Positions 22,999 to 32,723 of a stretch of 64,000 nucleotides of DNA are shown in pieces. Source of the DNA: Sycobia sp. Sy_11. Its lineage: Eukaryota; Arthropoda; Insecta; Hymenoptera; Epichrysomallidae. Position numbers and translations under genes: made by a program. The notes beneath the pieces are model-generated. The model was not told the DNA's origin. It ran no database searches and saw nothing but the letters and a program-made list of their open reading frames with translations. The DNA lies in NCBI GenBank assembly GCA_018907035.1, contig JACCIC010000036.1:3611001-3675000 (forward strand), written 5' to 3'. Position 1 is the first letter of the stretch. The number at the start of each line of letters is the position of its first letter.

Positions 22999-23155
22999 TA
23001 CATTCTTAATGACCACCTTTCGAAGTACGCATTTTGAAGTATAATAAATTCTACAAACTTCAAATATTCGCATTTACGTTTGAGCGCATGAATATAATAT
23101 AATATGTAGAGTTGTACTTAAAAATGAATTCTATAATCTATGTTACGACGTAACA
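22999..23155 (-). repeat. 5' LTR remnant of the BEL element, 157 bp
   Basis: Matches the first 157 bases of the 3' LTR (17057-17213) with only a handful of differences. The remaining about 525 bases are missing. It ends TGTTACGTCG at 23155 beside the CATAC duplication. Confidence 0.8.
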
Positions 23156-23690
23156 CATACATACACACATATATATACATATATATGTAGTTAAAATATT
23201 TAATTTTTTTTTATAAATTAAATACGACGGGTGGTTTTGTTCGGAACACCCGTTAAGTATACTCACAGTATGCGCGCTGGTGAAAGAACTCTCGGGTTCC
23301 CCTACCACGGTATACTCTTAAATATTCGTGCGCGTCTAGTGTGAGAGAGCATGGTAGCGCATGGATATGTATTGGAGGGGGATAGCAGGCGCAGACCTAA
23401 TACTTTCGATGCGGCTCTCTCTGTCCGCGCGAAGTGTATCCCATTCCGTGTGCCGGTATAGTTTTGCTTAGCGGTAGAGCAAGAAAGAGAGAGCAGATAC
23501 TGCGTTCTCTCTATTTCTTATTCTCGTTGCAACCTGTTCTTGGTTTGGTGTGTATATTATACTGTTTCGAGTACAGTATTCGGTAAAGCTTTGTGCAATT
23601 ATTGTCATGTTTGATTATTATTTCTCATATAATAATCTTTGTAATGTCGTGTGAATGTATTATGTGATTATTTATGTGTTACTTGTGTGC
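23156..23690 (-). repeat. LTR relative, second half, after the BEL insertion
   Basis: Continues the LTR of 15670-16531: acgggtg...cacccgtt block, TC/GA-rich blocks (23400-23515) and a T-rich end, in the same order as 1960-2483. The outer end is estimated at about 23690. The first five bases are the second copy of the target duplication. No gag or primer site adjoins, so this is probably a solo LTR. Confidence 0.7.
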
Positions 23691-24133
23691 TAATTAATCA
23701 ATTGTGCAATCAGCCTCTCAATTTTTATAGGTTTTTTATTACATTGATCTTTTGTTTTCTTATTTCTAACATTTGATTATTTTATAATAATTATTATAGA
23801 AATCTTATAATATGTTTGTTTTGTTTACTAATTTAGTTATAAATAAACACTTGCCGTTATAACTAATTATTTTATTAAATATTGGATATTTGAAAATATT
23901 TAATATTCAAATTAGCGCACTGCTAGTGCACGTGTTCGCTACTTCAAGAGCCTTCGGTCATCAAAACATACGCTTCTGACGTATAAGGCTTGCATCAGCC
24001 CAAATAGTCAAACGCCGTATATGGATAGATGCTATAGAATTGTTTTGCTTGCACAAATGTGGTAGCGGACAAAATTTTGTTATTTTGGACTAAACTTAAA
24101 GTCCGATGTATTTTATATAAATATATTTTTTGT

Positions 24134-24180
<47 letters not shown>

Positions 24181-24540
24181 AAAGTTAATATTATATATTA
24201 ATATATATTTCAAATTCTATATACTATAACATATTTTCAATTGTATATATTATTATATATTTTATTATATATTTAATTATTATACGTTTTATTTATAAAA
24301 TATGTATTTTGTTATATATTTAAAGATTCATTAATATTATATTGTTATAAATTATTTGAGTTATTTGGTCTGATGTTACGAAGATATAATCGAAAACAAA
24401 TTTCGATATAAAATATTTAATAGGAGTACATTATTGTTTATACTCATTTGTTTGTGTTGTCACAGTTTTCTTCTTCTATATAGGTTTTCATAATTTGCAA
24501 AATTTTGTGAAGACATGATGGAACGTATAATGAAAAATCC
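23691..24540. other. AT-rich spacer with (TA)n
   Basis: AT-rich, with a (TA)n tract at 24137-24177. No gene recognised. Confidence 0.5.
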
Positions 24541-25196
24541 TGAATTTTTATACAAAGAGCATTCTCAGATATGGCAATATTTCAAGTTGATGGAACGTTA
24601 CATAGACATAACTACAGATATTGATCAGATAATAATCCTCATTGGACTAAAGAAGACAAATCACAATATCCAGAAAAATTAAATGTTTGGACTGGAATTC
24701 TCAACAAAAGAATCATAGGACTTTTTTTATTGTAGTAAATTACATGCACAAAACTATGAAGATATGCTACGAAACCAAATAGTTCCTGCAAATAGAAAAA
24801 AAGCTGGGGCCAACTTTGAGAATACAAGATTTCAACAGGATGGTGCGAGAGCCCACTATGCATGACATGTTCGTAATTTCCTAGATAAAGTTTTTTTCAA
24901 TCGATGGATAGGGCAGAGAGGTACTATAGAATGGCCAGCTAGATCATCTGACTTAACACCTCTTGATTATTTTTTGGGACTACTTAAAACATAGGGTATA
25001 CAAAACAAAACCTTATAATTTAGACGAATTACGGCAAAGAATTCTTGGTGAATCAGCACTTATTCCTACGGAAATGATCCAAAACGAAGTTGATGCTTTT
25101 GACCATCGGTTAGCCTACTGTCAAGAAGTAATTGGAGGCCAATTTAAGCTGTTAAAGTCAACATTTGCAGTTCCTAATGCTTGTGATCAAATGTGA
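24541..25196 (+). pseudogene. Tc1/mariner-superfamily transposase remnant
   Basis: Plus-strand fragments in shifting frames: HRHNYRYWSDNNPHWT near 24605-24655, YPEKLNVWTGILNKRIIG near 24670-24720, a catalytic-type FQQDGARAHYA near 24833-24863, and WPARSSDLTPLDYFL near 24930-24977. Last comes the open piece ending IGGQFKLLKSTFAV before 25196. The Asp in FQQDG and the Asp in TPLDYF correspond to the second and third catalytic positions of the DDE core. The N-terminal DNA-binding part is missing. The style is that of the insect transposases usually labelled Tc1/Tc3-like. Dead. Confidence 0.75.
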
Positions 25197-25549
25197 GAGG
25201 CAAGGAGACTCACGTTAATCAAACACCCCAAAGGGTAGGTAGATTTTACTATGCCCACGTTGTTGTTCTTGGGTAATGCTAAAGTAAATAAGAAAATTCA
25301 AAGTAAAATGTCCTTGAAGAACATCGTCAAGGTTGTGTAGAGCGTCACTGTTGCATGCACCATAATAAAGGTAATAGCTTCTGTGTTATAAAAATTGAGG
25401 ATTTCATATGCCAAGAGGATTTTTTTTAATGTTATTTAACGTTGCTTTATTTATGCTTCCTAATATCGGTGTTAATCAGCGACGGAGATCTAGCGATGTA
25501 TTTGTAAACAAAACACAGGTAAATTATAACAGCGGTGCTTGTGTCAATC

Positions 25550-25628
25550 TGCCGAGACCAGGATTTGAACTCGGATCACCAAGTTATTAATCCTTCGCTC
25601 TAGCGATCGAGTCATCGTAGGCCTCACT
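25550..25628 (-). repeat. tRNA-like SINE head
   Basis: On the minus strand, GATCGCTAGAGCG resembles a pol III A box. 33 bases further, GTTCAAATC fits the B-box consensus GWTCRANNC, followed by CCTGGTC. The anticodon arm does not fold well, so a working tRNA is unlikely and a tRNA-derived SINE is the better reading. The body would extend leftwards to about 25400. Confidence 0.45.
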
Positions 25629-25759
25629 TGCCAAGAGGTTTCCAGACCTTGTTCGAGGTTAAATAACCTTATGTGACCATCAAGGTCATCCTTGACCCAT
25701 GACTTGAGCACATGTTTGGACTTACATTTTTGTGCTCTTTCGATTTCCGTTGTCAAAAA

Positions 25760-25943
25760 TAGGGGCTCCCATTTGAAAAGACAAAGTTGACCTTGAAATA
25801 ACCTTGAAAGTCAAGCCCAAGATTAAATCCAAGGTCACTATTAAATTCTTTGACGAAAGTTACGTCTATATTGACCTTAAACTTCTCCAAAATCACTTTA
25901 CCTGGAAAATTAGTTAAGGTGTTCCGCGACTTTTTGGACACCC

Positions 25944-25947
<4 letters not shown>
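25760..25947. repeat. DNA-transposon terminus ending GGACACCCTGTAT
   Basis: A block rich in AAGGTCA-like words (tgaccttgaaa, aaggtcacta, ttgaccttaaac) ends in TTTTTGGACACCCTGTAT, a terminal sequence familiar from insect Tc1-like elements, then runs into (GT)n. The opposite end was not found, so its link to the transposase remnant at 24541-25196 is only positional. Confidence 0.4.
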
Positions 25948-25948
<1 letters not shown>

Positions 25949-25981
<33 letters not shown>

Positions 25982-25993
25982 TGTGCGTGCGTG
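25949..25993. repeat. (GT)n microsatellite
   Basis: Pure GT dinucleotides to 25977, then interrupted gcgtgtgcgtgcgtg. Short TA-rich sequence follows. Confidence 0.9.
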
Positions 25994-26039
25994 TATTTGT
26001 ATATATATATATGTACATATGTATATGTGAAATCAACCA

Positions 26040-26280
26040 CAACAATAACAGAATTTATTCTGTTATTGTTTCCTACTCCTCTCCCCTTTATGACATTGCA
26101 GCTTCAATTACCACACCAGCTACTACACCACACTTGCTCGCTTCCTCCTCCCTTAACACATGCTTACATTACTCATCTCTGCCGGCACGTTCATGTTAGC
26201 AAATATTCTAAAATGAAATGTAGAAGTAACGGTACTATAAGCCGACAAAGTGCACAAGTGTGGAATTAGGAGAATCCCCG
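26040..26280 (+). repeat. Diverged third copy of the inverted-repeat arm
   Basis: Words such as CTCCTCTCCCCTTTATGACA, TTGCAG, acttgctcgct and TGCCGGCA appear in the same order as in the arm at 55215-55345. It is more diverged than the two arms are from each other, showing that the arm sequence is a dispersed repeat family. Confidence 0.6.
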
Positions 26281-26565
26281 CAATTAAGCAGATCGAGAGT
26301 GTGGATGAGCAGAGCACTGTTCATTAGCCGATGAAGAGGCAGATTGATTGTAGCAACGATCGAGTAAAGATCGAGGCGCGCGTGCGCGGATATTGAAGGC
26401 ATTATATTTACGTGAGCGTGCGAATCTTATAAGAGTATTTGTTTCTGAACAGTCTAACCCTTATTATCAGAATATATATTCGCATTTTATAGTTCTTATT
26501 ATACGACAGTGCTCATGTATTTGTTTCTTTTATATTTACCTTGACAAACCCCATCGCATCCTGAC

Positions 26566-26623
<58 letters not shown>

Positions 26624-27536
26624 AGTAGTTTAAATAAGAAGTAAAAAGACAGAACAATGTTATTCATTCATGATAGATAAATATATAGTTACGGCAATTA
26701 CCCTATCAAATATATATTTTTTTAGTTCTAAACATTTGAAAAATAGAAGTTATCTAATATGATCTTCAGAAAAAGAACGCTTTCAATTAATTTTGTTTCT
26801 AAGAAAGTGTACATTAGTCAAAAGTTCAGGATTTTTAAGGACATATTCTTAAATACATTAACATTAATAACAAATGAAAATATCTTATTAATTTTTATAA
26901 TTTTCAATTAAAAAAAAATTGATCGATAGCTTTATATTTAGATGATCTGGAGAATTTTCTTTAAATTAATATTTTAAACATTTAAATACATCCTTTTTAA
27001 AATTACTAATGATTTATTCATATACCATTAGTGAACCGTTTTTCTAAAATAAGTAATTTATATAACTAAAATACTGAAATGTTTATTTAAACACAGTAAA
27101 TATTTTTTGATGTACGAAAACTAAAATTATTTTTAAGAAATTCGATTTTTATTCATATGAAACGTTTTTATTTGCTTTAAAGAGATATCGTTTAAGAGCG
27201 CCATTTTTAATTTCGTATAATTCAAAAAAATAAAAAATGTCACTCTAGAATACTCTTAACTTATTAGGCCGCCATTTTCGTAATCTTCAACTATATAAAA
27301 GTAATATTTAAATAGAAATACTTTACAGGTTAATCAAATACTCAAAAAACACAATCACATTCAGTCAACCTTCTCTTATTTGATGAAAACTGCAAACTGA
27401 AACTCTTCTTGAACAGGTCTACGACATGAACTCGCTTAAAGGTAGTTTATTGCATGCAAGTTGAAACAAGCAAAAAGACCTATAGGGTTTCCCCTTCATT
27501 ATACCTGATGACCTTCGGTAGTTTGGATTACTGTCT

Positions 27537-27592
<56 letters not shown>

Positions 27593-27596
27593 CATC
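26281..27596. other. AT-rich intergenic DNA with (TA)n tracts
   Basis: Holds (TA)n at 26570-26621 and 27541-27591. No coding content. 26680-27050 looks like old dispersed AT-rich repeat (for example, a word around 26840 is shared, inverted, with about 3870). Confidence 0.5.
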
Positions 27597-27825
27597 CCCC
27601 GTCACGGCTTCGCCCTAGATAATAATTTAACCGATTTTTTAAACAATTCAATAATATCTAAGTAAAAAGTCTAAAAACTCTAAAAACTCTATAAATAAAA
27701 ATCTATTTTACTATAAATAATTGACCACAATTTACTTACCATCGCTTCTGTATAAAAAGCTTCTTCAAAGCAGCGTCCACTTCAAAAAGCTGATATTTTG
27801 CCGATCATTTTATACTACATATGTA

Positions 27826-27873
<48 letters not shown>

Positions 27874-28562
27874 AATACGTACATATGCATATTATATATG
27901 GCTTCTATGGGGAAATTATACTTTCGAGTTCGAGCGGTAGAAAAAGGTATTCAAGTGTCTTGAGACGACGTTTTCGGAGATGTCATGTTTGGACGATAGG
28001 ACATGTCTAGGGACGACGACTATATAGCATACGATATCCAGGTATCCGGGGACGACTTTTTGGATGGGGGATCTCTTCATAGACACTCTCCGTAGAGGTC
28101 GTTCCAAAACTTCTGGATATCGTATTCTAACGTCCCAATATGAATGTCCCGATAAAAGTCGTCCTGGATCCTTCATACCTGGCTATTATCTTTTATCACC
28201 CGAATACGAAACTCCCCGTAAAAATCGTTCCGCCATAGCTGGACATCGTCTTCTACCTTCCGAACACCAAATTCCCCGTAGATGTCGTTCCAAAACACCT
28301 GGAAATCGTATTCTCCATTCCAAAACGAATCTTCTCATAGAAGTCTATTTCCTCATACCTGGACGTCATTTTCTATCAACTAAATACATTATTTCACGTA
28401 GAAATCATGAGAGATTCGTAGAAATCGTAGAGACACCTGGATATCGCATTCTATCATCCGAACACAAAACTCCCAATAGAAATAGTCCTGAGGCAACGGA
28501 ATATCGTATTCAACTGCCCGTACACGCCAATACAATATTTCTCAGAAGAAATCATATTTAAA

Positions 28563-28566
<4 letters not shown>
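27597..28566 (+). repeat. Composite repeat with 60-bp minisatellite, locus A
   Basis: The lead block (cggcttcgccct...) at 27597-27830 matches 39751-39900. A (TA)n tract and the block gcatattatatatggcttctatgggg (27886 onward) match 39947 and 42130. About eight copies of a roughly 60-bp unit follow (28088-28560), each with a C-G-T-A-G-A-A-x-T-C-G-T core. The plus strand is open for 165 codons (28064-28561) with a 20-residue repeat related to PGYRILSSEHKTPNRN. It may be a passive result of a 60-base period. Beyond 28566 lies (TA)n. Confidence 0.75.
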
Positions 28567-28569
<3 letters not shown>

Positions 28570-28607
<38 letters not shown>

Positions 28608-28675
28608 GAAATCATTAGATATATATATATATATAAATATAGAAATCATGTATATATATATATATATATACATAT
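28570..28675. repeat. (TA)n microsatellite, interrupted
   Basis: Three TA runs separated by short tagaaatcat words. The solo LTR at 28676 sits at its right edge. Confidence 0.85.
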
Positions 28676-29520
28676 TGTAACCATGTACTTTAGTACAGGT
28701 TACCGACTACTTTTGTGTTAACCACTAGCAGCGTGCCTAGACCTGGAACGGGAAAACGGGCGAATACGAGAACGGGATTCGGGAAGAAAGATCTAACCAA
28801 CCATTATTTATTCGCTCTCGTTCTACAGAAAAATCTACGGACTAACATAACAACGATGATAATTACAAGAAACAATATAAATATACAGCGCGCGGCGACG
28901 ACATACTAATTCGGGAGCGGATTCCGCGGGTACTGGGAAATATCAGCGGCAGGGAGTGGAAAGGGGGAAGACGCAGAGCTGCCGTACACACATGGCGCAC
29001 TGAGTCGCGGGGACGCGCACTATTTTAATTATAATAAAACATGGCGCTACTTGCCGGGACTGAGCTCCGCTATCGCTTCCTCTCGTGCCAAACTTCTTTC
29101 TTGGTTACTTCTCTTTTTCATCCTTCCTTCCTTCCTTCCTTCTCTTTCTTTCTCTATCTATCTTTTTCGGCCTCAAAGACTTCCTTCCTTCCTTCTCTGC
29201 TTTTTTCTCGTACTACGGGTCGATCGTCCAACGATCGGGCAGCTCCGGAATATCGCTAGGATAGCGTGGTGAATCAGCCGAATTGAAGTTGGTGGAAAGT
29301 CAGGCTTGAGGTAGAGATAATAGTGTTGATGAGGCTCTCTCTCTCTCTCTCTCTCTCTCTTCGACCTCATCCTTCGGTAGCTGAGCGGGGAAGACCTTCT
29401 CTTCGCGTTACCTTCTTCTTTACGACGGTCGAGTTCTCTCGCGGCTCGCGCTTCGCGTATTTTCGCTATCGCGCGCGAACACTCGGTTTTCACCAAGGAC
29501 CGGCAATTTGGCCGGTTACA
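28676..29520. repeat. Solo LTR, 845 bp
   Basis: Begins TGTAACC and ends GGTTACA, a perfect 7-base terminal inversion with TG...CA. Internal sequence has pyrimidine-rich runs (29095-29215) and (CT)n at 29335-29360, like LTR leader DNA. GTAACC, GTACT, AGTAC and GGTTAC at 28677-28703 form a terminal hairpin. No primer site or gag adjoins on either side. A target duplication is not evident, perhaps because the left flank is a mutable (TA)n. The open frames inside are composition artefacts. Confidence 0.65.
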
Positions 29521-29718
29521 AACTCTCCCTGCCAAAACGACTTGTGAGGTGCATTCGCTCGCTGGAGTGTTTGCTCACGCGTTACTGCGCCGGATCGTAC
29601 GGTGAGGTTCTTGTTGGGGATGGGGATTGGAACATAGGGATGGTAACGGTTATTTAGGATCGGCGTCACGGAACAGAGTGTACACGTGTGTACATCTTGA
29701 TACACGTGTGTAGAATCT

Positions 29719-30305
29719 TTGTTTACAAATGTACCTTTAGAGTTGTTAAATGATATTATACATGAAAAGTGGCATGAAATTAATTTGCATACGAAATTAA
29801 CAATGAATGAATTTATTAAAGCAATTAATTTGGTTTTTAATAACACAATTTTTTCATTTGATAAGAAATTTTATGAACAAAAATACGGACGTCCAATGGG
29901 GTCGCCTTTGTCACCGGTCATAGCTAATTTAGTTATGGAAAAGTTGGAAAGTATAGCCTTGTCAAAATTGCCTTTTGAACCAATGATATTTAAGAGATAT
30001 GTTGATGATATCTTTACAATTGTTCCGGAAGTTTTTGTGGATGAAATGGTGGATGTTTTTAATTCTGTACTATGACAGAATTAAATTTACAAGGGAGGTT
30101 TAAGTTAATAGTCAGTTAAGTTTTCTGGACATTAATGTCATTAGATGTAGTAATAATAAGGTGAAACTTAATTGGTACAGAAAGCCTACTTGGTCAGGTA
30201 GGTTTTTAGATTTTAATTCACACCACCAATTCGGAAACAAAATTGGAGCATTAAAGGGTGCCATTGATAGAGCAATGAAATTGTCACATAAAGATTTTAG
30301 AGAAA
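29719..30305 (+). pseudogene. Penelope-type reverse transcriptase, partial
   Basis: The first part (to 30075) starts at the catalytic motif A region (SLFTNVPLELLND), then KYGRPMGSPLSPVIANLVME (motif B) and FKRYVDDIFTIVP with the YVDD catalytic pair. After a stop and frame change near 30073-30095 it resumes with SFLDINVIRCSNNKVKLNWY and KPTWSGRFLDFNSHHQ, the conserved thumb region of Penelope RT. The frame is cut at 30308 by the mariner. The fingers and N-terminus are absent. Confidence 0.9.
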
Positions 30306-30308
30306 ATA

Positions 30309-31594
30309 TTAGGAGTGTGAATAAGTTTTTCCCGTTTTTTGTAAGAGATGGCGCCACCAATACTGTGCGAGTATTCAATGGTTACATATGTCATAATCAA
30401 AGCTTATTCATATGTCAAAAATTCCATACTAACACATTAGTTAAAATTTTTTCGCATCATAAATTTTTGATATCGTGAAAATGTCGAAATTTGAGCCGAG
30501 TCGACGTCATTTGCGGGAAGTTTCACTTTATTGGTTCAATTTGAAGAAATCTGCTGCCGAGACGCATCGATTGCTTCAGGAGGCTTATGGAGAAGGTTGT
30601 GTCGATGATTCAAGTGTTCGCGGATGATTTCGACGCTTCAAAAGCGGTGATTTCGACGTGGAAGACAAGGAGCGTTCCGGGCGGCCGCAAATCTTTGAAG
30701 ATCGAGAATTGGCGACTTTGCTTGATGAAGATTCTTGTCAAACGCAAGAAGAACTTGCTGAAGCATTGGGAGTTGACCGAACAACCATTTCCAAGCGTTT
30801 GAAAGCCATGGGAATGATCCAAAAGCAAGGAAATTGGGTGCCGTACGAACTGAAGCTGAGAGACGTCGAACGGCGTTTTTTCACTTGCGAACAGCTGCTT
30901 CAGCGACATAAAAGAAAGGGTTTTCTGCATCGTATCGTGACTGGCGATGAAAAGTGGATACGTTACGATAATCCGAAGCGAAGAAAATCATGGGGACTAC
31001 CCGGCCATGCATCATCATCGACGGCCAAGCCAAATATTCATGGCGCCAAGCTCATGCTCTGTATATCGTGGGACCAGCTAGGTGTGGTTTTCTATGAGCT
31101 TCTGAAACCGAATGAAAGGATCACAGGCGAGGTCTATCGACGACAATTGATGCGTTTGAGCCGCGCACTGCGAGAAAAACGGCCACAATACTCCGACAGG
31201 CACGACAAAGTTATTTTGCAACATGACAATGCTCGCCCACATGTTGCACCGCCGGTGAAAACATACTTAGAAACGCTCAAATGGGAAGTCCTACCCCACC
31301 CGCCGTATAGTCCAGACGTTGCTCCGTCTGATTACCATCTCTTCAGATCGATGACGCATGGCCTGGCTGACCAGCACTTCCATTCCTACGAGGAAGCCAA
31401 AAAATGTGTGGATGACTGGATAGAGGCCAAACCGGTCGAATTTTTTCGCAACGGGATTCGTATGTTGCCAGAAAGATGGGAAAAAGTTGTAGCTAGCGAT
31501 GGCCAATACTTTCAATAATTCATTTGTAACCATTTTTTCACAATAAAGGCTCAAAATTTGAAAAAAAACGGGAAAGACTTATTCACATACCTGA
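30309..31594 (+). mobile_element. Mariner transposon, near-identical to 8578-9862
   Basis: 1286 bp, flanked by TA (30307-30308 and 31595-31596), inserted into the Penelope reading frame. The terminal repeats match those of the first copy end for end. The transposase has one premature stop. Confidence 0.95.
30481..31518 (+). pseudogene. Mariner transposase with one stop (Trp49 to TGA)
   Basis: Same 345-codon gene as at 8653-9690, with the ATG at 30481. Codon 49 (30625-30627) is TGA where the sister has TGG in SSVRGWFRRF. All else is open, with the three catalytic Asp present (VTGDEKW, LQHDNARPH, VAPSDYHLF). About ten amino-acid differences from the sister over the shared length, for example Cys for Arg in DSCQT and Cys for Trp in KKCVDD. 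It keeps Trp in KSWGLPG where the sister has Cys. An internal start could make a 286-aa product (30658-31518) without the first DNA-binding helix-turn-helix; that is unlikely to be active. Confidence 0.92.
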
Positions 31595-31596
31595 TA

Positions 31597-32204
31597 ATTT
31601 ACAGATAGTAAGAGAAACTTTTATTAATAATGGTTATCCAATTCAATTTATTAATAGATTAATTGCTGAGAAATTGTTTAACATTTATAATACCGAAAAT
31701 AGACATAGTGCAGAAGTTGATGTCAACGGAGGCAAAATTATTGTCTTGCCATATGTTAGAGGATTGTCTGAAAGAATTAAAAGAAATTTTTGGAAATATA
31801 ACATTAAAATTTTCTTTAAACATAGCAATAATTTGAGTAGATTGTTTAATGATTGCAAAGATAGGGATGATTTATGCTTAAAATCAGGAGTTGTTTACAA
31901 GATTAATTGCATGGATTGTGATCAATACTATATTGGACAAACAGGTAGATATTTAAAAAAGAGAATTTATGAACATAAATATAGTTTACGTAGCTCACAT
32001 ATTACTTCCGGTTTAAAATAGCATTGTTTAAAGTTTTTACATTTTTTAGATTTTGTGAATGTGGATATTTTGGAACATGGTATTAATAATAAGTATAAAC
32101 GGGAGAGTCTTGAAAGTATTCACATTTCCAGGAATCGAAATAATGTGAATTTAATGTTAGAGTCTGGTAGATTGGACAGTGTTTATTATTCCTTATTAAA
32201 TTGA
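31597..32204 (+). pseudogene. Penelope GIY-YIG endonuclease region
   Basis: Reading resumes after the mariner with LQIVRETFINNGYPIQFINR and continues through VLPYVRGLSERIKRNFWKYN (the connector). The GIY-YIG core then runs SGVVYKINCMDCDQYYIGQT followed by GRYLKKRIYEHK, with the conserved Tyr pair, Gly, Arg and a downstream Glu. A cysteine-containing CMDCD loop lies before YYIG, as in Penelope enzymes. A TAG near 32019-32021 breaks the frame. Homology (HCLKFLHFLDFVNVDILEHG, SLESIHI) continues to the natural stop near 32202. The enzyme nicks the target for reverse transcription. Confidence 0.9.
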
Positions 32205-32311
32205 TTGGTTTTGGACAATTTGTGTAGACAAGAGGGGGAAATTTATATTTAATTTACTAAATTTGGTGGCGAGGATGGGTATATATAGATTAGAATATAA
32301 GGTTTAGTTTA

Positions 32312-32352
32312 GTCCCTGATGAGGAGCCGTAGCGAGCTCGAAATGTTGGACA
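32312..32352 (+). ncRNA. Hammerhead ribozyme motif of the Penelope element
   Basis: Core CTGATGA (32316-32322), helix II GAGC/GCTC, then GAAA (32340-32343). A two-base helix III (AT/GT with one wobble) follows, then the cleavage residue U and GGAC, which pairs with GTCC just before the core as helix I. The tiny helix III matches the minimal hammerheads described for Penelope-like elements. The core bases look intact; cleavage is untested. Confidence 0.8.
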
Positions 32353-32599
32353 AGTCTTCAATTAGGTAAGGGTGTTGGGGATAGTCAGACTGGACTTTAA
32401 TAACAATTTTTTTTTTCAGCTAATATTTTATTTTCAGATTAGTCTACGGGGCTGAATGTAAAGAAGGACAGTCTGACTGTCATTATAATTTTTATTTTAT
32501 TTTTATTTATTTATTTTTATTTTTATTTTTTATTTTTATTTTTAGATTGAATTGATTGGACTGTAAGACCAATAAAAAAATATTTATTAATTTTAAACG
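32353..32599. other. Penelope tail and T-rich spacer
   Basis: Words like gtcagactggac and its near-complement gtctgactgtc flank this stretch, then a T-rich run (32487-32545). No gene. Confidence 0.4.
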
Positions 32600-32723
32600 T
32601 GTGTACATCCTTTGTCCTACTGGCACAGCGGTAGCAGAACTTGGTGCTTCGTGGCTGTGGGCAGCTGGAATACCGATGTCCGCTGACACCGCAATTCCAG
32701 CAACCATCCAGTATCCTGGCCTG

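Larger units (their letters stand above)
16532..23155 (-). mobile_element. BEL/Pao LTR retrotransposon inserted in an older LTR
   Basis: 6624 bp on the minus strand: 5' LTR remnant (23155-22999), leader, gag (22623-21331), pol domains in BEL order (protease, RT, RNase H, integrase, C-terminal DUF5641-type domain), a G-rich tract before the 3' LTR, and the 3' LTR (17213-16532). It splits a Gypsy-like LTR and is flanked by CATAC duplications. Pol is broken by frameshifts and stops, so the copy is not autonomous. The two LTRs differ greatly in length. Confidence 0.9.
29715..32352 (+). mobile_element. Penelope-like retroelement, 5' truncated, split by mariner
   Basis: Plus strand: RT fragments (29719-30305), a mariner insertion (30309-31594), then the GIY-YIG endonuclease (31600-32200) and a hammerhead motif near the 3' end (32312-32352). 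RT plus GIY-YIG plus hammerhead is diagnostic of Penelope-like elements. It starts in the middle of RT, so the 5' part is missing. A stop near 30073 and one near 32019 disable it further. Confidence 0.9.

Noticed and set aside
25753..26269. Open frames with Val-Cys or Thr-His runs
   Set aside because: Translation of a (GT)n microsatellite.
32610..32700. tRNA gene suggested by TGGCACAGCGGTAGCAG
   Set aside because: It resembles an A box, but there is no B box at proper spacing and no cloverleaf. It lies in the tail of the deleted Gypsy.
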